Positions 16,649 through 25,311 of a stretch of DNA of 64,000 nt are shown here, piece by piece. Made by a program: the position numbers and the translations under genes. Every line of letters starts with the position of its first letter. The first letter of the stretch is position 1. The DNA is from Parerythrobacter aestuarii. GTDB taxonomy: Bacteria > Pseudomonadota > Alphaproteobacteria > Sphingomonadales > Sphingomonadaceae. Below the pieces are notes generated by a model. That model saw nothing but the letters and a program-made list of their open reading frames with translations. It ran no database searches and was not told the origin of the DNA. The stretch spans positions 1,240,001 through 1,304,000 of the forward strand of contig NZ_JARBWD010000001.1 in the NCBI RefSeq assembly GCF_030140925.1, written 5' to 3'.

Positions 16649-17787
16649 CGGCCGCCAAGCCGCTCCCGACCGGGCGGATCTTGCACTTGCACTCGACCTT
16701 CTCGCCCGGCGGCAAGGAGTTGCGCTGTGTCCAGCTGATCAATGCGCTTGGTTCGAAAGTCGAGCATGCGATCGTCTCGGCAGTGCCCGAGGCGATGGGG
16801 GCCGCCGAACGAATTTCGAAGGCAGCGCGCGTCAGCTTCCCGACCGGCTTCCCTTCGCTTCGGGGATTGCCGTGGCCGTGGCGCCTGATGGCTCTGGCCC
16901 GGGCCATGAAACCCTATGACCTCGTGCTGACATACAATTGGGGCGCAATGGATGCGGTGATGGCGCATACGCTGTTTTCCGGTCCGCTCGACCTGCCACC
17001 GCTGATCCACCACGAAGATGGCTTCAACGAAGACGAACAGTCCGGGCTGAAATCTCGCCGCAACTTCTATCGCAAACTGGCGCTGGGAAAAACGCATCGC
17101 CTGGTGGTGCCATCGGAAACGCTCGAAGCCATCGCGCTGGAAGTATGGGAGCAGCCTTTCGGGCGTGTCCTCAATATCCCGAACGGGATCGATTGCATGG
17201 CCTTCGCGAAAACGCCTGCACGCAATGCTGTGAGCGGGGTGACCAAGCGTGACGGCGATCTTTGGCTCGGTACGCTTGCCGGCCTGCGCAAGGTCAAGAA
17301 CCTGCCCCGGCTGGTGCGCTCATTCGCCGCCATGCCGGACCCGTGGAAGCTGGTGATCGTGGGCGAAGGTCCGGAAGAAAGCGCGATCCGGGCGGAAGCG
17401 GCCCGGCTGGGCTTGGCTGACCGGGTCATCCTGCCCGGTTTTACCCCCGATCCCGCGCGCTACGTCGGCCTGTTCGACATTTTTGCCTTGTCTTCAAATT
17501 CCGAGCAGTTTCCGATTTCGGTTGTCGAAGCCATGGCCGCCGGCCTGCCGGTGATTGCCCCCGCAGTCGGCGATGTGCCCCACATGGTATCTGGCGAGAA
17601 TGCCTCGCTGATAACGTTGCCGGGCGACGAGAAAGCACTGGGTGAGGCCATGCTTTCGCTTGCTGGCGACGCAGCCAAGCGCGCGGGAATTGGCGCTGCC
17701 AACCAGGTTTTGGCGCGCGAGCGCTATGACCAGCATTCCATGATAGCTGCCTACCGCCGGCTCTATGCGCAGGCGATGGAAGGTTAG
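16645..17787 (+). CDS. Glycosyltransferase, GT4-like GT-B fold
   Basis: The product is about 380 aa from the GTG at 16645, which overlaps the preceding stop (GTGA). The N-terminal domain opens with ILHLHSTFSPGGKELRCVQ, a GG-motif acceptor region. The C-terminal donor-binding domain has LGTLAGLRKVKNLPRLV, VIVGEGPEES and the nucleotide-sugar motif SSNSEQFPISVVEAMAAGLPVIA (E-x7-E type). The reaction is sugar transfer to a lipid or polysaccharide at the cytoplasmic membrane; donor and acceptor cannot be told. An in-frame start at 16438 would overlap the hydrolase gene by 200 bp and is rejected. Confidence 0.88.
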   Translation: MTAAKPLPTGRILHLHSTFSPGGKELRCVQLINALGSKVEHAIVSAVPEAMGAAERISKAARVSFPTGFPSLRGLPWPWRLMALARAMKPYDLVLTYNWGAMDAVMAHTLFSGPLDLPPLIHHEDGFNEDEQSGLKSRRNFYRKLALGKTHRLVVPSETLEAIALEVWEQPFGRVLNIPNGIDCMAFAKTPARNAVSGVTKRDGDLWLGTLAGLRKVKNLPRLVRSFAAMPDPWKLVIVGEGPEESAIRAEAARLGLADRVILPGFTPDPARYVGLFDIFALSSNSEQFPISVVEAMAAGLPVIAPAVGDVPHMVSGENASLITLPGDEKALGEAMLSLAGDAAKRAGIGAANQVLARERYDQHSMIAAYRRLYAQAMEG

Positions 17788-17897
17788 CTGGCTCCACAAC
17801 TTCACCTGCCGTTCACGCGGCTCCGTGTTGATTTGCCCCGGTCGCGACCCTAAAGACGCGCTCAACCGATTTTCAGCTTCAGAAAGATGAGCCCCAC

Positions 17898-18683
17898 GTG
17901 GCCCTGACACCCAGCAACTCCAAATCTCCCGACGACAAGAAAGCAGAGCAGAAGGCGGCGCAAGATGACGCTCTCTTGCGCGAAGTCGACGATGCTGTCC
18001 GGCAAGACCAATATGCCGACTTTGGCAAGAAGTACGGGCGGCCCTTGCTGGCGGCGCTGGTGCTGGGGCTGGCGGGCTTCGGCGGCTACTTGTGGTGGGA
18101 CAGCGAGCAGGAAGCGGCCATGGAAGCCGATTCCGAAGCAATCGTTTCCGCGATGGACCAGCTCGATGCGGGTAATTTGCAGACCGGGCGCGAAGCGCTC
18201 GAAAAGCTCGGCAGCAGCGATCATGCCGGTGCGCGTACCGTTGCCTTGATGCTGCAGGGCGGGGCGCTGCTGGAACAGGACGATAGCGAAGGCGCTGCGC
18301 GGATCTTCGGCCAGGTGGCCAATGACGCAGAAGCACCCCAGGCCTATCGCGATCTCGCAGTGGTGCGTCAGGTCGCGATCCAGTTCGACACCATGGAGCC
18401 TGCCGACATAATCACCCGGCTCAAACCGATTGCAGTGCCGGACAACGCATTCTTCGGCAGCGCGGGCGAGATGCTGGCGATGGCCTATCTCGACCAGGGC
18501 AAGCGCAAGGAGGCGGGCGAACTGTTCAGCCAGATCGCGCAGGACGAAGACGTGCCGCAGTCGCTGCGGGGGCGCGCGCGGCAAATGGCCGGCGTGCTGG
18601 GCGTCGATGCAATCACCGATGTCGACAAGGTGCTGGAAGAAGCCGGTGCCGACACCGGAACGACGCCTGCAACGGGCAATTGA
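17898..18683 (+). CDS. Membrane-anchored TPR protein, YfgM-like
   Basis: The 261-aa protein has a charged cytoplasmic N-terminus, one transmembrane segment (GRPLLAALVLGLAGFGGYLWW, about residues 50-70) and a periplasmic helical region with TPR-like pairs. YfgM is encoded directly before bamB in E. coli and acts with the PpiD chaperone at the Sec translocon; the same order is seen here, with bamB starting about 50 bp downstream. The GTG at 17898 is the first start in frame. It probably helps move outer-membrane proteins across the periplasm. Confidence 0.85.
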   Translation: MALTPSNSKSPDDKKAEQKAAQDDALLREVDDAVRQDQYADFGKKYGRPLLAALVLGLAGFGGYLWWDSEQEAAMEADSEAIVSAMDQLDAGNLQTGREALEKLGSSDHAGARTVALMLQGGALLEQDDSEGAARIFGQVANDAEAPQAYRDLAVVRQVAIQFDTMEPADIITRLKPIAVPDNAFFGSAGEMLAMAYLDQGKRKEAGELFSQIAQDEDVPQSLRGRARQMAGVLGVDAITDVDKVLEEAGADTGTTPATGN

Positions 18684-18735
18684 AATTCTATAGCTTCGTG
18701 GTCGCCCAGGAATGCTGTTTGACGGGATGGGATCG

Positions 18736-20088
18736 ATGAATTCGACTGGAAAGACTTGGGCCATGAAGGCTGCCACCGCTGCAATGCTGGCGGTTTCCCT
18801 TGCGGGCTGTTCAGGCGGCCTGTTCGGCGGCGGCGAGGACAAGAACAAGACACCGACTGTCGGCAACCGTGTACCGGTGCTGTCGCGGATCGAAACCGGG
18901 GCGTCGGTCGATCCGGCGCTGGCAGGTGTCGCGGTCGTGCTGCCTCCGGCGCAAGTCAATACCACCTGGGCAATGGCAAGCGGCACTGCCAGCAAGAGCT
19001 ACGGTCACCTGGCGCTAGGCGATAGCCTTGGTCGGGCCTGGACTGCGCAGATCGCGGGGGCGAGCAATCGCGTGCGGCTCGGCGCTTCGCCTATCGTCGC
19101 CGATGGCAAGCTGTATGCGGTTGATACCGACGGTACGGTTCATGCGTTCGATGCTGCAACCGGTGGCCGTTTGTGGCAGCACCGCGCCGAAATCGACAAG
19201 GGCGCGCGCAATTCGTCTTTCGGTGGCGGGGTCAGCTATGCCGGTGGCCGGGTCTATGCCACCAATGGTGTCGGCGAAGTGACTGCTCTCGACGCCAGTA
19301 GCGGACAGCTGGTCTGGAAGGTCAAGCATGGTGGCCCGCTACGCGATGCGCCGACGCTGGCTTTCAACCTCGTGATCGTGACGACGCAGGACAACCAGAT
19401 CTTTGCTCTCAATGCCACCGACGGTTCGGTCGCATGGCAGGAATCGGGTTCGCTGGCGCAAGCCGGCGTGTTCGGAGTGGCCTCGCCGGCTGCTGGACAG
19501 GGCTCGATCATTGCCGGTTACAGCTCGGGCGAGCTGTCGGCCTATCGCTATGAGAACGGCCGGACGCTGTGGTCCGATGCACTGGCGCGAACCTCCATTT
19601 CGACCACTGTCGGCTCGCTGACCGATATCGATGCCGATCCGATCATCGATTCGGGCCGTGTTTACGCGCTGGGGCAGGGCGGTCGCATGGCCGCCTATGA
19701 GCTGGTCACTGGCCAGCGCATCTGGGAACTCAACCTGGCAGGGATCTCGACCCCCGCCATCGCCGGTGAGTGGATTTTTACCCTGACCGACGATGCCCGC
19801 ATGCTCGCCATCCAGCGCTCGACGGGCAAGGTCCGCTGGATCAGCCAGCTGGCGCGCTACAAGGACGAGAAGGACAAGGAAGGCCCGATCTTCTGGACCG
19901 GGCCGGTGCTGGCCGGCAATTCGCTCTATGTGGCCAGTTCGCGCGGTGAAATCTGGCGTCTGAGTACCGGCGAAGGCAGCGCGCAGCTGTTCCAGGACAT
20001 CAAGCAACCGGTCAGCGTACCGCCGATCGTCGCCAACCAGACGCTTTACGTGCTGGATGACAGCGGCACGATCCACGCCTACCGCTAG
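18736..20088 (+). CDS. bamB: Outer membrane assembly lipoprotein BamB
   Basis: This eight-bladed PQQ-like beta-propeller has repeated blade motifs such as LYAVDTDGTVHAFDAATG, VTALDASSGQLVWK, IFALNATDGSVAWQ and MLAIQRSTGKVRW. The N-terminus is a lipoprotein signal ending in VSLAGC. BamB is part of the BAM complex that folds beta-barrels into the outer membrane. Start choice is uncertain: in-frame ATGs lie at 18712, 18736 and 18763, and 18736 has GGGAT just upstream and keeps a plausible n-region. It follows the YfgM-like gene as an operon. Confidence 0.92.
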   Translation: MNSTGKTWAMKAATAAMLAVSLAGCSGGLFGGGEDKNKTPTVGNRVPVLSRIETGASVDPALAGVAVVLPPAQVNTTWAMASGTASKSYGHLALGDSLGRAWTAQIAGASNRVRLGASPIVADGKLYAVDTDGTVHAFDAATGGRLWQHRAEIDKGARNSSFGGGVSYAGGRVYATNGVGEVTALDASSGQLVWKVKHGGPLRDAPTLAFNLVIVTTQDNQIFALNATDGSVAWQESGSLAQAGVFGVASPAAGQGSIIAGYSSGELSAYRYENGRTLWSDALARTSISTTVGSLTDIDADPIIDSGRVYALGQGGRMAAYELVTGQRIWELNLAGISTPAIAGEWIFTLTDDARMLAIQRSTGKVRWISQLARYKDEKDKEGPIFWTGPVLAGNSLYVASSRGEIWRLSTGEGSAQLFQDIKQPVSVPPIVANQTLYVLDDSGTIHAYR

Positions 20089-20214
20089 GTTTCCTGGCAT
20101 CGATTTTGCAGGGTTAGCGCGCTGGAATTAACCTCTGGCGAGGTCTGCGCCCCGTTTCTGCACGCTGCCGGATCTCTTACCCGCAATTTAACCCTTTGCG
20201 CGTAAGGGAATCCC

Positions 20215-21570
20215 ATGCGCGCGAGCGAGCAATCCCACCGGCTCCCCGAGAGCGATGTGTCGTCCGGAGTCGGCCTTGCCGGCCTGCTGGGGCTGGCCGC
20301 GTGGATCCTGTTCTGCCGCAACTACGCGCCGATCGCCGATACGCTGGGCCTGCCCGGTCCGCATGCGCCGATGTCTGGCCCCTTTGCGTCACTCGCGGCC
20401 ATGGTGTTCACCGCCGGGCCGATGGTGGTGTGGTCCTTGCTGGTCGACAAGGTTCACTTGCGCCCTTCCACCGGGATCGACTGGACGTCCGTTCGCCCGC
20501 GCGATGAAACCTTGCCCGTCTCCTCGGTCAAGCTGATTGGTCTGTGGGCAACCTGGGCGATCATCGCCGGCTTTTACTGCCTTGGCCGGTGGTACTGGGA
20601 CGGGCAATACCAGTTTGCCATGCAGGTGCTCAGCCTTGCGCTGGTGCCGATGCTGGTGCTGTCGATCCCCTATGTCATCTGGCTCGATCGGCGCATGATC
20701 GAGCCGCGGGACCATGCCTGGCACTTCGGGGCCATGCTGCTGGCGCGCGAGGCCTACGACCCGGATGAAGTGAAAAAGCACTGGCGCGCATGGGCCATCA
20801 AGGGCTTTTTCGGCGCGTTCATGATCTCGATACTGCCCGGCGGTTTCCAGCAAGTGGTGGAGGCTGATTTCACCGTGCTGGCGCAGAACCCCGCTCAATT
20901 CGCGTGGACGCTTATTGCCCTGCTGTTCGTGGTCGATGTGCAACTCGGCACGGTCGGCTATCTCGTCACCTTCCGCCCGCTCGATGCGCATATCCGCAGC
21001 GGCAATCCTTTCCTCGCCGGCTGGGTGGCAGCTCTGCTGTGTTACCCGCCATTCGTGTTCGGTTTCATGGGCGGCGAAGGGATCATCGCTTACGAGGTAT
21101 ACACGCCCGGCTGGACGCACTGGTTTGCTGGCAATCCCTTGCTGCTCGGCCTGTGGGGCGCGATGCTGGTGTTCCTTACGGCGATTTATGCCTGGGCGAC
21201 AGTTGCGTTCGGCATTCGCTTCTCAAACCTGACCTATCGCGGTGTGCTGACCAACGGGCCTTATCGCTTTACCCGGCACCCCGCCTACATCTCAAAGAAC
21301 CTGTTCTGGTGGCTTTCGGTACTGCCGTTCCTTGTCAGTGCAGACGGCTCGATCGTGGACGTGATCCGCAACACTTTCTTCCTCGGCGTCACCAGCGCGA
21401 TCTACTATTGGCGCGCCAGGACCGAGGAAGCACATTTGCTGGCTGAGGATCCGAAGTACCGCGCATATTACGACTGGATGCAGCAGCACGGCCTCATCAC
21501 CGCGCCGCTTGCCCGCATGCTGCGCAAGTTCCGCCCGCGCGGGCCGATCATCGCGCAACCGGCGGAATAG
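20215..21570 (+). CDS. Polytopic membrane protein with ICMT/PEMT-type methyltransferase C-terminus
   Basis: The protein (451 aa) has about ten hydrophobic segments. The C-terminal 150 residues contain the isoprenylcysteine carboxyl methyltransferase/phospholipid methyltransferase signature NGPYRFTRHPAYISKN, a late Arg-Glu-Glu motif (RTEEAHLLAEDPKYRAYYDWM) and a nearby hydrophobic pair. These form the SAM-binding part of the family. The N-terminal 300 residues are an unusual extra membrane region, far longer than the typical 150-250 aa family members. Substrate is unknown, perhaps a lipid. AAGGGA precedes the ATG. Confidence 0.78.
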   Translation: MRASEQSHRLPESDVSSGVGLAGLLGLAAWILFCRNYAPIADTLGLPGPHAPMSGPFASLAAMVFTAGPMVVWSLLVDKVHLRPSTGIDWTSVRPRDETLPVSSVKLIGLWATWAIIAGFYCLGRWYWDGQYQFAMQVLSLALVPMLVLSIPYVIWLDRRMIEPRDHAWHFGAMLLAREAYDPDEVKKHWRAWAIKGFFGAFMISILPGGFQQVVEADFTVLAQNPAQFAWTLIALLFVVDVQLGTVGYLVTFRPLDAHIRSGNPFLAGWVAALLCYPPFVFGFMGGEGIIAYEVYTPGWTHWFAGNPLLLGLWGAMLVFLTAIYAWATVAFGIRFSNLTYRGVLTNGPYRFTRHPAYISKNLFWWLSVLPFLVSADGSIVDVIRNTFFLGVTSAIYYWRARTEEAHLLAEDPKYRAYYDWMQQHGLITAPLARMLRKFRPRGPIIAQPAE

Positions 21571-21576
21571 CGCGCC

Positions 21577-21885
21577 TCAGAGCGGCTTGCCGTCGTCGGT
21601 TTCGTAAATCCGCAGTTCGCGGCCCAGCGGCGGGTGCGCGGCCATGACTTTCTGGAACTCGGCCATGTGCGGCGACTGGCCGTGCGCGGCGAGCGATTCG
21701 GCATCGCGCCAGCGCTCGAACAGGATCAGCGTATCGGGATCGGTCAGGTCCTGCGCGAAGGTATAGTCGAGGCAGCCATCCTCGGCGCGAGAGGCCTCGA
21801 CCTGGGTCCTGATCGCATCCATCAGCGGCCCTGCGTTAGCGACGGTGCCGGGGGCCAGTTTGACGGTGCCGTTGATCTGGATCAT
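21577..21885 (-). CDS. Antibiotic biosynthesis monooxygenase (ABM) domain protein, YgiN-like
   Basis: This 102-residue dimeric alpha+beta-barrel protein has the ABM pattern: an N-terminal strand (INGTVKLAPG), EASRAEDGCLDYTFAQDL, LILFERWRDAESLAAHGQSPHM. Such proteins act as cofactor-less quinol monooxygenases or heme-degrading enzymes; the role here is unknown. GAAGGGAGAG precedes the ATG. It starts 19 bp after the gshA stop on the same strand, so it probably shares the rsmE-gshA transcript, which would place it in a redox context. Confidence 0.88.
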   Translation of the reverse strand: MIQINGTVKLAPGTVANAGPLMDAIRTQVEASRAEDGCLDYTFAQDLTDPDTLILFERWRDAESLAAHGQSPHMAEFQKVMAAHPPLGRELRIYETDDGKPL

Positions 21886-21904
21886 GCGCTCTCTCCCTTC
21901 GGTT

Positions 21905-23287
21905 TCAGAAACTGTATTTGTAGACCCGCTTGATATCGCCGCCCCATTCGCCGTGATATTTGTCGAGCAGGCGTTGGGCTGGGACCTTGCCGCTTTCGAC
22001 GATCTCGTCGAGCGTGGAGAGGAAGCCGGTTTCGTTGTCGCCGCTCTGGCCCAGGCGGTTGCGGGCGGTGAGGCCCTGGCGGGCGATCTTCATCACGTCC
22101 TTCGCAAGGTCCTGCAGGCGGTGGCCACCGGGGATCTCGGCATCGAGCGCGAGCTTAGGCACCGCATTGCGCAGCGCCTCGCGCTCTTCCATGGTCCAGT
22201 CCTTGACCAGCTCCCACGCGGCATCGAGTGCAGCCTCGTCATACAGCAGGCCGACCCAGAAAGCGGGCAGGGCGCAGATGCGGCTCCATGGCCCGCCATC
22301 GGCACCGCGCATTTCGAGGAAGCTCTTCAGCCGCACTTCGGGAAAGGCGGTGCTGAGGTGATCCCACCAGTCGCTCTGCCGGGGCTTCTCGCCAGGCAGG
22401 ACGGAGAGCTTGCCCTCGAGAAAATCGCGGAAGCTGAGGCCCGCCGCGTCGATGTATTTGCCGTCGCGATAGACAAAGTACATCGGCACATCGAGCATGT
22501 AGTCGACCCAGCGCTCATAGCCGAAGCCGTCTTCGAACACGAAGGGCAGCATGCCGGTGCGATGCGGGTCGGTGTCTGACCAGATGTGCGAGCGATAGCT
22601 GAGGTAGCCGTTGGGCTTGCCTTCGGTGAAAGGCGAATTGGCGAACAGCGCGGTGGCGAGCGGCTGCAGCGCCAGCGAGGTGCGGAACTTCTTCACCATG
22701 TCGGCTTCGCTCGAGTAGTCGAGATTGACCTGGATGGTGCAGGTCCGCAGCATCATGTCGAGGCCCAGGCTGCCGACGCGCGGCATGTGCCGCAGCATGA
22801 TGTCATAGCGGCCCTTGGGCATGATCGGCAGCTCTTCGCGTGTCTTGTCGGGCCACATGCCGAGTCCGAGGAAACCGATCCCGCACTTCTCGCCGACTTC
22901 CTTTACCTGCGCCAGATGACGGCCGGTTTCGTTGCAGGTCTGATGCAGGTTTTCGAGTGGCGCGCCGGAAAGTTCGAGCTGGCCGGCCGGTTCGAGGCTG
23001 ACCGCGCCGTCTTCGCCCTTGAGCGCGATGACATTGCCGTTCTCTTCCACCGGAATCCAGCCGAAGCGCTGCAAATTCAGCAACATGTCGCGGATACCGC
23101 AGGGCTCGTCGTAAGACGGCGCGCGGAAATCACCGCCGTCTTCGGGGCGCTTGTAGACGAGCTTCTCATGCTCGGTGCCGATGCGCCATTGGTCCTTGGG
23201 CTTCTCGCCACGCTGCATCGGCGCAACCAGCTGGTCGCGCGATTCGATGATGGGGTCCTCGGCCCCGCTCTCCTCCCGAGTGCTCAT
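21905..23287 (-). CDS. gshA: Glutamate-cysteine ligase (plant/alphaproteobacterial type)
   Basis: The product (460 aa) catalyses the first step of glutathione synthesis. Recognisable blocks are RIGTEHEKLVYK near residue 40, ISLEPAGQLELSGAPL-type substrate loop (VSLEPAGQLELSGAPLEN), the motif MLRTCTIQVNLDYSSE, and LKSFLEMRGADGGPW. This is the GCS2-like class shared by plants and alphaproteobacteria rather than the E. coli type. It lies 62 bp downstream of rsmE on the same strand and upstream of the ABM gene, probably one operon. Confidence 0.95.
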   Translation of the reverse strand: MSTREESGAEDPIIESRDQLVAPMQRGEKPKDQWRIGTEHEKLVYKRPEDGGDFRAPSYDEPCGIRDMLLNLQRFGWIPVEENGNVIALKGEDGAVSLEPAGQLELSGAPLENLHQTCNETGRHLAQVKEVGEKCGIGFLGLGMWPDKTREELPIMPKGRYDIMLRHMPRVGSLGLDMMLRTCTIQVNLDYSSEADMVKKFRTSLALQPLATALFANSPFTEGKPNGYLSYRSHIWSDTDPHRTGMLPFVFEDGFGYERWVDYMLDVPMYFVYRDGKYIDAAGLSFRDFLEGKLSVLPGEKPRQSDWWDHLSTAFPEVRLKSFLEMRGADGGPWSRICALPAFWVGLLYDEAALDAAWELVKDWTMEEREALRNAVPKLALDAEIPGGHRLQDLAKDVMKIARQGLTARNRLGQSGDNETGFLSTLDEIVESGKVPAQRLLDKYHGEWGGDIKRVYKYSF

Positions 23288-23349
23288 GCCCGCCGCGTTA
23301 GGCCGCGATCATCACGAGGCCAAGGAAAAACGGTTTTCCTATGCAACGT

Positions 23350-24195
23350 CTATCCTTGCCAGTCGCCGACGGTACCCATCCACAAAGCCGTCGCGGCGAT
23401 GGCAGCGGTCTCGCCGCGCAGGATTCGCGGTCCGAGTGAGATTGCGCGCGCTTGAGGATGGGCGCGGATGACCTCGCGCTCGGTGTTTTCGAAGCCGCCT
23501 TCGGGGCCGATCAGCAGGGCGGCCTTGGCGAGTGGTGCGTTCCCGCGCAGGCGGGAACCTCCTTCCACCTGGTCGTCCAGCTGTGGTTCTTCACTGGCCT
23601 GAGGTCCCAGCCTCCGCTGGGACTCGTAACAGGATTTGAAAGCCGCTTCAGCGGGCTCGCCTCCCAATTCGTCGGCGAAGAAGAGCGCCCGGTCGGTGGG
23701 CCAGTCGCGTAGCAGCGCATCGAGCTTCAGCGGCTCTGCCAGTTCGGGCAACGCTGTGCGCGCGCATTGCTCGGCCGCCTCGGTGACGATGGTTCGCGCC
23801 CGCTCGGCGTTGAGCTTGTCGGCAACGCAGCGGCGGGTCACGACCGGATGGATGGCGCGCACGCCCAGCTCGGTGGCTTTCTCCAGCACCAGGTCGAACC
23901 GGTCTTTCTTGAGCAGCGCGGGGAGGAGCCATAGGTCGGGTACTTGCTCGCGTTCGCGCAGCTTCTCGACCGGTTCGAGCGTGACTGCGCGTTTCGCCGC
24001 ATCGATTACTCTGCAGGCCCATTCACCGGTCACATCGTCGCACAGGATCACGGCGTCGCCCACGCCAATGCGCATCACCTTGCCGAGGTAATGCGCGGCG
24101 TTGCCTTCCACGGTCACCGGCACGCCGGCAGCGATGGGGTCGGGTACAAACAGGCGCGGTGCAGATCGCGGAGGCCAGGCGGGTATGGCAGGCAT
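23350..24195 (-). CDS. rsmE: 16S rRNA m3U1498 methyltransferase RsmE with in-frame repeat insertion
   Basis: RsmE is a SPOUT-class enzyme that methylates U1498 of 16S rRNA. The N-terminal PUA-like part (PRLFVPDPIAAG, HYLGKVMRIGVGD) and the knot motifs LLIGPEGGF and AISLGPRILRGETA are intact. Between FADELGGEPAEAAFKS and AKAALLIGPEGGF lie about 33 extra residues (starting CYESQRRLGPQA) encoded by a palindromic repeat at 23535-23630. The frame is kept and no stop arises. Start at 24195 (MPAIPAWPPRSAPRLF) is preferred; an upstream extension to 24327 would run into the divergent ubiA gene. Confidence 0.92.
   Translation of the reverse strand: MPAIPAWPPRSAPRLFVPDPIAAGVPVTVEGNAAHYLGKVMRIGVGDAVILCDDVTGEWACRVIDAAKRAVTLEPVEKLREREQVPDLWLLPALLKKDRFDLVLEKATELGVRAIHPVVTRRCVADKLNAERARTIVTEAAEQCARTALPELAEPLKLDALLRDWPTDRALFFADELGGEPAEAAFKSCYESQRRLGPQASEEPQLDDQVEGGSRLRGNAPLAKAALLIGPEGGFENTEREVIRAHPQARAISLGPRILRGETAAIAATALWMGTVGDWQG
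23535..23630. repeat. Palindromic repeat inserted in the rsmE reading frame
   Basis: Left arm GTGCGTTCCCGCGCAGGCGG (from 23535) and right arm CTGAGGTCCCAGCCTCCGCT (from 23599) are inverted hairpin-forming arms. The right arm (TGGCCTGAGGTCCC...GGGACTCG) is shared with the intergenic element at 5842-5925. The length is about 96 bp, a multiple of three, and the rsmE frame continues through it. This resembles the protein-coding palindromic elements known in Rickettsia. Confidence 0.85.
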
Positions 24196-24234
24196 GGCTA
24201 GGCAGGTGGCACGGGGCGCGTTAGGGGGCAAGTG

Positions 24235-25149
24235 ATGACTGAAGCAGCGCCGCCCGACATCGTCCCCGATACCGAACACCGCGGGCTGGTCGCACGGCTG
24301 CCGCAATTGCCGCGTGACCTGGCACAACTGGCGCGGTTCGACCGGCCGATCGGGTGGTGGCTGCTATACTGGCCCTGCGTGTGGGGTGTGTGGCTGACCG
24401 GCACGGGGTGGCAGCTGGCGATGCTGGCGTGGCTGCTGCTGGGGGCTGTCGCCATGCGGGGTGCGGGCTGCGTCTATAACGATATCGTCGATGCCGACCT
24501 TGACCGGAAGGTCGCGCGCACCGCGGTCCGCCCGGTGGCGAGCGGGCGAGTCTCCAAGAAGCTGGCGTGGGGCTGGCTGCTGGCACTGTGCGGGATTGGC
24601 CTCATCGTCCTGCTGCAATTGCGCTGGGAAGCGCAGCTGGTGGCACTGGCGAGCCTGGTGCTGGTCGCGGCCTATCCCTTCATGAAGCGGATCACCTGGT
24701 GGCCGCAGGCATGGCTCGGCATGGTCTTTACCTGGGGCCTGCCCGTCGGGTGGGCGGCGTTCCGGCTCGACAATCTCGATGCGCTGGCCGCGCTCTACCT
24801 CGGCTCGGCCTGCTGGGTAATCGGTTACGACACGATCTACGCCATGCAGGACCGCGAGGACGATGCGCTGGTCGGCATCCGTTCCAGCGCGCTGCGCATG
24901 GGCGCGCATGTGCAGGGCGGGGTGGCGGCCTTCTATGCCGGGGCGATTGCGCTTTGGGCCCTGGGCTTCTGGCTGCTGCGGGCCGACTGGATCGCGCTGC
25001 TGACGCTGATCCCGGTCGCGGCGCATTTCGCGTGGCAGGTGGCGACGCTCGACGGCGAGGACGGTGCCAACCCGCTCGAACGCTTCCGCTCCAACCGCTG
25101 GGCCGGGGCACTGATGGCGGCGGCGTGCTACGTGGTGGGCAACGCGTGA
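24235..25149 (+). CDS. ubiA: 4-hydroxybenzoate polyprenyltransferase UbiA
   Basis: This inner-membrane prenyltransferase attaches the polyprenyl tail to 4-hydroxybenzoate in ubiquinone synthesis. Both Asp-rich motifs are present: NDIVDADLDRKVARTAVRPV and YDTIYAMQDREDD. Eight or nine hydrophobic segments fill the 304 residues. The ATG at 24235 is one codon after a GTG, and either could serve. Divergent from rsmE with a 39-bp gap. Confidence 0.95.
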   Translation: MTEAAPPDIVPDTEHRGLVARLPQLPRDLAQLARFDRPIGWWLLYWPCVWGVWLTGTGWQLAMLAWLLLGAVAMRGAGCVYNDIVDADLDRKVARTAVRPVASGRVSKKLAWGWLLALCGIGLIVLLQLRWEAQLVALASLVLVAAYPFMKRITWWPQAWLGMVFTWGLPVGWAAFRLDNLDALAALYLGSACWVIGYDTIYAMQDREDDALVGIRSSALRMGAHVQGGVAAFYAGAIALWALGFWLLRADWIALLTLIPVAAHFAWQVATLDGEDGANPLERFRSNRWAGALMAAACYVVGNA

Positions 25150-25174
25150 GGGCATTGGGGCAAGCCACCCAAAT

Positions 25175-25247
25175 CCGTTCGCCCTGAGCCTGTCGAAGGG
25201 CAGCCACAACCGTTGCGGCTGGGCTTCGACAGGCTCAGCCCGAACGG
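25175..25247. repeat. Inverted repeat of the GAGCCTGTCGAAGG family
   Basis: CCGTTCGCCCTGAGCCTGTC (from 25175) is mirrored by CTTCGACAGGCTCAGCCCGA (from 25224), with a spacer that is itself a small hairpin (CAGCCACAACCGTTGCGGCTG). The CCCTGAGCCTGTCGAAGG core is a well-known dispersed repeat in sphingomonads and other proteobacteria. It lies in the ubiA-helicase gap and may act as a bidirectional terminator. Confidence 0.88.
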
Positions 25248-25311
25248 ACGTAGGGAAGTTGGCTGGACCGGGTGTTTACTTTTCGTTCCACCTTCCCCAA
25301 CACTCTGACCG

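Noticed and set aside
22586..23455. Plus-strand ORF over gshA and rsmE
   Set aside because: Opposite-strand shadow of gshA; no domain and no promoter or ribosome binding site.
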